Program-made: the position numbers and the translations under genes | Notes under the pieces: model-generated | Told to the model about the DNA's origin: nothing | Seen by the model: only the letters and a program-made list of their open reading frames with translations | The model's database searches: none | Shown: piece by piece, positions 34,899-38,197 of the stretch | Position numbering within the stretch: position 1 is the stretch's first letter | How the letters are laid out: every line of letters begins with the position of its first letter | Assembly (NCBI GenBank): GCA_019931185.1 | Contig: JAINDK010000027.1 | Span: 1-38,197 of the forward strand | From: Bryobacter sp. CoA8 C33 | GTDB lineage: Bacteria; Acidobacteriota; Terriglobia; Bryobacterales; Bryobacteraceae | Length of the DNA: 38,197 bases | Direction: 5' to 3'

Positions 34899-35757
34899 GG
34901 GTGCATCTCCGGTAAGCGGCGCTAAGCGCGCGGCGGGCCATCACCGCGCTGAGGTGTTTACGGTACTCGGCTGAGCCGCGCATATCTGAAATCGGCCTCG
35001 CCGCGGCCTGGGCCAGGGCGGCGGCGCTCACAAAGTTTTCCTCCGTGGGCCGCTGCCCCCGCAGAAACTCGCCCGCCTCCTCGACAAACAGCGGCCTCGG
35101 AGCGACAGAGGACAGCGCGAGGCGAGCCTCCGTGATCACGCCATCCACCACCGTCAGGCTGGCGCCCGCCCCGGCGACGGCAATGTCCATTTCGTTCCGC
35201 GGAATCAAGCGCAGGTACGCCGTCCCCTGCCCCGGCCGCGGCGCCGGGATGTGTATCGACACCAGCACCTCCCCCGGCAACAACGCATTTTGCCCCGGCC
35301 CCAGACAAAACTCCTCCACCGGCAGCCGCCTCTCCCCCGTCGCCCCTTCGATCCGCAGCGTCGCCCCCAGAGCAATCAACAGAGGAATCGTATCCGCGCT
35401 CGGCGCCGCATTGCACAAATTCCCCCCCAGCGAGGCCCGCCCCTGTATCGGCGTCCCGCCAATCCAGGAGACCACCTCGGCCAGCGACGGGTAATGCTCA
35501 TGCACGGCATCGCTCGCGCCAATCTGATAACAGGCCAGAGCCGCCCCCACCGTGAGCCCCGTCACGGCATCGTAATGAAGCTGGTTCAACTCCGGAATGC
35601 GTTTCACATCGAGCACAAAGCCGGTCTGTTTTCGCCCGGAGCGAAGTTGCACCAGAAGGTCCGTCCCCCCGGCCAGGGGGCGCGCGCCCGGATGGGCGCC
35701 CATCAGCGCCACGGCTTCAGACAGGCTCACCGGAGCAGCATAGTCGAAGGGTTTCAC
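34888..35757 (-). CDS. FAD-binding subunit of molybdenum hydroxylase
   Basis: 289 residues (CoxM-like, 280-300). MKPFDYAAPVSLSEAVALMG, the FAD motifs ARPLAGGTDLLVQLRSG and GGTPIQGRASLGGNLCNAAP with SADTIPLLIALGA, and the CoxM-type C-terminal domain from about 170 are visible. First gene of the operon; GTG start with no strong ribosome-binding site. An 83-base region separates it from the divergent STAND gene and holds an inverted repeat. Confidence 0.95.
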   Translation of the reverse strand: MKPFDYAAPVSLSEAVALMGAHPGARPLAGGTDLLVQLRSGRKQTGFVLDVKRIPELNQLHYDAVTGLTVGAALACYQIGASDAVHEHYPSLAEVVSWIGGTPIQGRASLGGNLCNAAPSADTIPLLIALGATLRIEGATGERRLPVEEFCLGPGQNALLPGEVLVSIHIPAPRPGQGTAYLRLIPRNEMDIAVAGAGASLTVVDGVITEARLALSSVAPRPLFVEEAGEFLRGQRPTEENFVSAAALAQAAARPISDMRGSAEYRKHLSAVMARRALSAAYRRCTHAA

Positions 35758-35764
35758 AGGCTCG

Positions 35765-35822
35765 AGTTTATCGCGGCTCGGGCTGCTGTATCACCCAGCC
35801 TCCCACCTGACTCGGATAAACT
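35765..35822. promoter_or_regulatory. Inverted repeat AGTTTATC...GATAAACT in a divergent promoter region
   Basis: AGTTTATC at 35765-35772 and GATAAACT at 35815-35822 are perfect inverted copies, 42 bases apart, inside the 83-base gap between the Mo-hydroxylase operon and the STAND gene. Each GATAAA is placed like a -10 box facing its own gene, but no -35 matches were found. It may be a pair of promoter elements or operator half-sites. Confidence 0.4.
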
Positions 35823-35840
35823 GACGCTGAGAATCGCTTC

Positions 35841-37892
35841 GTGCCGAACTTAAGCTCACTGTTCCCCGCCGTCATCCAAGTCGGTGTCTGCGCGACTCTC
35901 GCTGGGGTGGCGCAATACTTCGGCTCCAAACCCAACGAGGCGAACGGTTGGCTTGCCGCCGCCTTAACCGTAAGCGGTATCCTTGCCAATCTCGCTTCTG
36001 AGCCATTGGCTCGTCTGTTCCCGTCCTCAACGGCTGCCGACTGGGCTCCCACTAATAACCACGATCTCGAGCGCGTCGTCAAACATACGCTTCTTGCTCT
36101 CCTGTACCAAACCGCCCAGCAAGCTGGTAAGACTGACAACGAAATCAAAGAACTTCTTAAGAAAGCAGAAACAACCTTCGACTGGCGCGGCTTCTCCCCC
36201 GAACCAGATACGGCGCAGTTACTTGAATTCCTGCGCCAGCCTCTCCTCACAACAGTCTCTCTCGATGCCACCCAGGCGGACGAAATCGCCAATACCCTCC
36301 TCGCCCAGGCTGCCCCCGCCCTGGCTCGCCCCTACTCCCAGGCCCTCCAAACCAACTTCTTCCGAGCCTTCGAGGTCCTGCTCCGCGAAGATGAGCGCGC
36401 TTTCCGCGGTATGACGATTTACCTCCACCGTCTGCTTGCCGCTGATTTCGAAAACCTGCAACAGCGTCTATCTCAAGTCCACACAGACCTGCAAGCCGGC
36501 CTTACTGCTTTATTGCAACCGCAACCAACGCTCGAGCGCTTCGAACACTTACGCAAACCGGCAGCCGAGACCGTCCGCAGCACCGATTTCCAATTCAAAC
36601 GCCGCGCCAGTGCCTACCGCCCCGCCGCGGGCCTCGAACAACGCCTGCTCGCCTGGCTCAATTCCCCCCAGCTCTTCGCCGTGCTCAAGCTCACTGGTCC
36701 CGCCGGCAGCGGCAAGAGCCGCCTCGCCCTCGAGCTTTCTGACTATTGCCACCACCAGGGCTGGCTCACCGGTTTCGTTGCCAAAATCAGCTCCTGGCCC
36801 GCACCCTGGCAGCCGATTTCCCACACCCTGGCCGTCGTCGACTACGCCGCATCCAAGAGCATTGGCGGCCAGTCTGTTTTCGCTTGGCTAGAGCAACTCT
36901 ATCATCATTCCGCGGCCTCCTCCTTCCGCGTTCGCATCGTTCTCATCGATCGCAGCGAGCAGGGCCCCCTCTGGTCCGATTGGCACAACAGCGAGATCGA
37001 AACCGACCTCAACCAGCTCACCCTGTCGATTCCCCTCACTCCCTTCGATCGCCCGGAATTCGACGCCATGGTCGAGCAGGAATGGCTCCGGCGCAACCCG
37101 GGCCAAGCGTTCTCTCTTACCTTGGCCGGCCAACGCGAAGCCCTTGCCTCGAGACAGCGCGGCCAGTTCCGCCCCCTGTTTGCCCTGCTCACCGCCGCCG
37201 CACTCACGGAGGCGCAACACCAAATCGCCTGGTCGCCCGAATTGCTCGTCGAGAGCGCTCTCAAGTCACAAGTCCAGCAGTGGGGCCAATCCGGCATCAC
37301 CGACGAAGACCTCGATCTACTCTTCGAGGCCACGCTCACCCAGGGTGAATCGAACGATCACGCTAGTTTCAGTCGCGCCCGCAACAATCTCCCCCCAGCC
37401 CGTTTCGCAGCCTTGCAAACCCTCTCCGACCCCGGCCAGCCACTCGGCGCCATCGTACCGGATCTACTCGGTGAGTTCTTCGTCCTCATGCGCCTGCGCG
37501 GCAAGGCCACCACCGGGACGCGCCAGGCTCCGCTCACCGCCCAACGCAGCCGCGAGATCCTCGAGAGGTGCTGGCGCGATGCCCACGCCCCCACGGCCTC
37601 CTTCGCTGGATTACTGCTCGAAGACTATTTAGCCTGGACACCCACTGAACGTGAAAATCCAGCAGAACAGATTCTCCAACTCGCCTTCCAAAGCATCCAG
37701 AATGGCGTAGTGTCAATGGGTCTTGTTCACTGTTGCTTTGCTGCCGCCTGGAAAAAGCCGAACGTTCAAGGCTGGTCTGCTTGGCTTTTGACAATACCTG
37801 ATGCTAGCCGATTGCTCTTCGAGGTCGCCTCCGTTATGGGCCGTTATAACGCGACAGTGGTCGAGCCCGACCCGCAGCGTGTCTCGCCTTAG
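35841..37892 (+). CDS. Membrane-anchored STAND-type P-loop NTPase, C-terminally truncated
   Basis: 683 residues from a GTG start. Two hydrophobic segments (about 8-27 and 36-60) come first, then a helical region to ~250. The NTPase core has the Walker A loop GPAGSGKS (286-293) with RLALELSDYCHHQGWLTGFV, Walker B TLAVVDYAAS (Asp334) and RIVLIDRSEQGPLWSDWHN, the layout of STAND (NLR-like) ATPases in which a TPR sensor normally follows. Here the chain stops at 37892, and the next frame carries a helix-like remnant, so the sensor is lost to a frameshift and an insertion. A sensing or antiviral role is inference. It could be a pseudogene. Confidence 0.8.
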   Translation: MPNLSSLFPAVIQVGVCATLAGVAQYFGSKPNEANGWLAAALTVSGILANLASEPLARLFPSSTAADWAPTNNHDLERVVKHTLLALLYQTAQQAGKTDNEIKELLKKAETTFDWRGFSPEPDTAQLLEFLRQPLLTTVSLDATQADEIANTLLAQAAPALARPYSQALQTNFFRAFEVLLREDERAFRGMTIYLHRLLAADFENLQQRLSQVHTDLQAGLTALLQPQPTLERFEHLRKPAAETVRSTDFQFKRRASAYRPAAGLEQRLLAWLNSPQLFAVLKLTGPAGSGKSRLALELSDYCHHQGWLTGFVAKISSWPAPWQPISHTLAVVDYAASKSIGGQSVFAWLEQLYHHSAASSFRVRIVLIDRSEQGPLWSDWHNSEIETDLNQLTLSIPLTPFDRPEFDAMVEQEWLRRNPGQAFSLTLAGQREALASRQRGQFRPLFALLTAAALTEAQHQIAWSPELLVESALKSQVQQWGQSGITDEDLDLLFEATLTQGESNDHASFSRARNNLPPARFAALQTLSDPGQPLGAIVPDLLGEFFVLMRLRGKATTGTRQAPLTAQRSREILERCWRDAHAPTASFAGLLLEDYLAWTPTERENPAEQILQLAFQSIQNGVVSMGLVHCCFAAAWKKPNVQGWSAWLLTIPDASRLLFEVASVMGRYNATVVEPDPQRVSP

Positions 37893-37960
37893 CCGAACGC
37901 ATCGAGAGTCTGCACGCCGCGCACGGGCAGGAGCCCGCTGTGCGCGAGCAACTAGTGTAG
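37883..37960 (+). pseudogene. Out-of-frame remnant of the STAND protein C-terminus
   Basis: In the frame one base behind the STAND gene the sequence reads LALAERIESLHAAHGQEPAV followed by REQLV and TAG. This has the character of a TPR-type helix pair (LAERIESLHAAHGQEPAVREQL) and continues the gene naturally, which indicates a single-base deletion (or two-base insertion) near 37850-37885. It breaks off where the IS630-like element begins. Confidence 0.6.
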
Positions 37961-38197
37961 TGCTTCGCTAATGGTAATCAGTATCGAATTTCCGACGCCT
38001 CTACAATTGAGGTGCTGGACTTTCATGCGCATTGCTCCGCCAATTGAACTCTCCGCGGAACAGCGAACGACCCTGGAGGCGTGGGCCAACGGCCGTAAGT
38101 CTCAGGTCCGGGTCGCCGAGCGGGCCCGCGTGGTTCTGCTCGCTGCCGAGGGAAAACAGAACTTGGAGATTGCGGCTATCCTGTCCGTTTCCGTTCA
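37954..38197 (+). mobile_element. Left part of an IS630-family insertion sequence (continues past window)
   Basis: The coding continuity of the STAND remnant ends at about 37954 near CTAGTG; IS630 elements insert at TA, which is available at 37953-37954 and 37958-37959. The transposase start lies 65-70 bases in. The terminal inverted repeat cannot be confirmed because the right end is outside the window; the left boundary is therefore approximate. Confidence 0.6.
38025..38197 (+). CDS. IS630-family transposase, N-terminal 57 residues (cut by window end)
   Basis: ATG at 38025 opens a frame that runs off the window: PIELSAEQRTTLEAWANGRK, QVRVAERARVVLLAAEGKQN and LEIAAILSVSV. This is the helix-turn-helix start of IS630-type transposases (consensus LSxEERxxLExWxR...R.RARIVLLAAEGxxNxEIAxxLGVS). 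The DDE catalytic domain is outside the window. It lies just after the broken STAND gene and is the likely cause of its truncation. Confidence 0.88.
   Translation, partial: MRIAPPIELSAEQRTTLEAWANGRKSQVRVAERARVVLLAAEGKQNLEIAAILSVSV

Overview
The window is a bacterial chromosome segment of fairly high G+C. It opens inside tuf (EF-Tu) and carries an uninterrupted str-S10-spc-alpha ribosomal supercluster (about 1-16.7 kb, all + strand): tuf, rpsJ, rplC, rplD, rplW, rplB, rpsS, rplV, rpsC, rplP, rpmC, rpsQ, rplN, rplX, rplE, rpsN (zinc type), rpsH, rplF, rplR, rpsE, rpmD, rplO, secY, adk, map, infA, rpmJ, rpsM, rpsK, rpsD, rpoA, rplQ. A strong intrinsic terminator closes it. The gene order, the zinc-type S14/S4/L36, an orphan nuoB, flaG/fliS, a STAND NTPase and an IS630 element together suggest a free-living, flagellated Acidobacteriota of the Bryobacter/Solibacter type. 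That placement is an inference from sequence flavour, not a search result.

From 16.7 to 22.2 kb lies a stress and housekeeping region: an Hsp20 chaperone with a clear TTGACA-17-TATATT promoter and a CRP-like palindrome at the expected start site, the membrane protease HtpX overlapping an RlmI-type rRNA methyltransferase, and on the minus strand malQ-dtd plus a small basic protein. From 22.2 to 28.5 kb come an orphan nuoB (possibly leaderless), flaG and fliS without fliD, a two-gene unit of a zinc-ribbon/Pro-rich/single-TM protein with a large TPR protein, a frameshifted DUF1801 pseudogene, and a small DUF2103-like gene.

From 28.5 to 35.8 kb lie a full-length single-chain pyruvate carboxylase and, convergent with it, a four-gene molybdenum-hydroxylase operon (FAD subunit, 2Fe-2S subunit, molybdopterin subunit, MoaD/ThiS-like protein). 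Divergent from that operon is a membrane-anchored STAND-type NTPase whose C-terminus looks frameshifted and cut off by an IS630-family element that runs off the window end.

Points that stand out: five perfect or near-perfect 20-bp tandem repeats inside the otherwise tight S10 operon between rpsC and rplP; a long disordered tail on S3; the zinc-ribbon/TPR gene pair of unknown role; the broken STAND gene; and a change of G/C strand bias near 17 kb that holds for genes on both strands.
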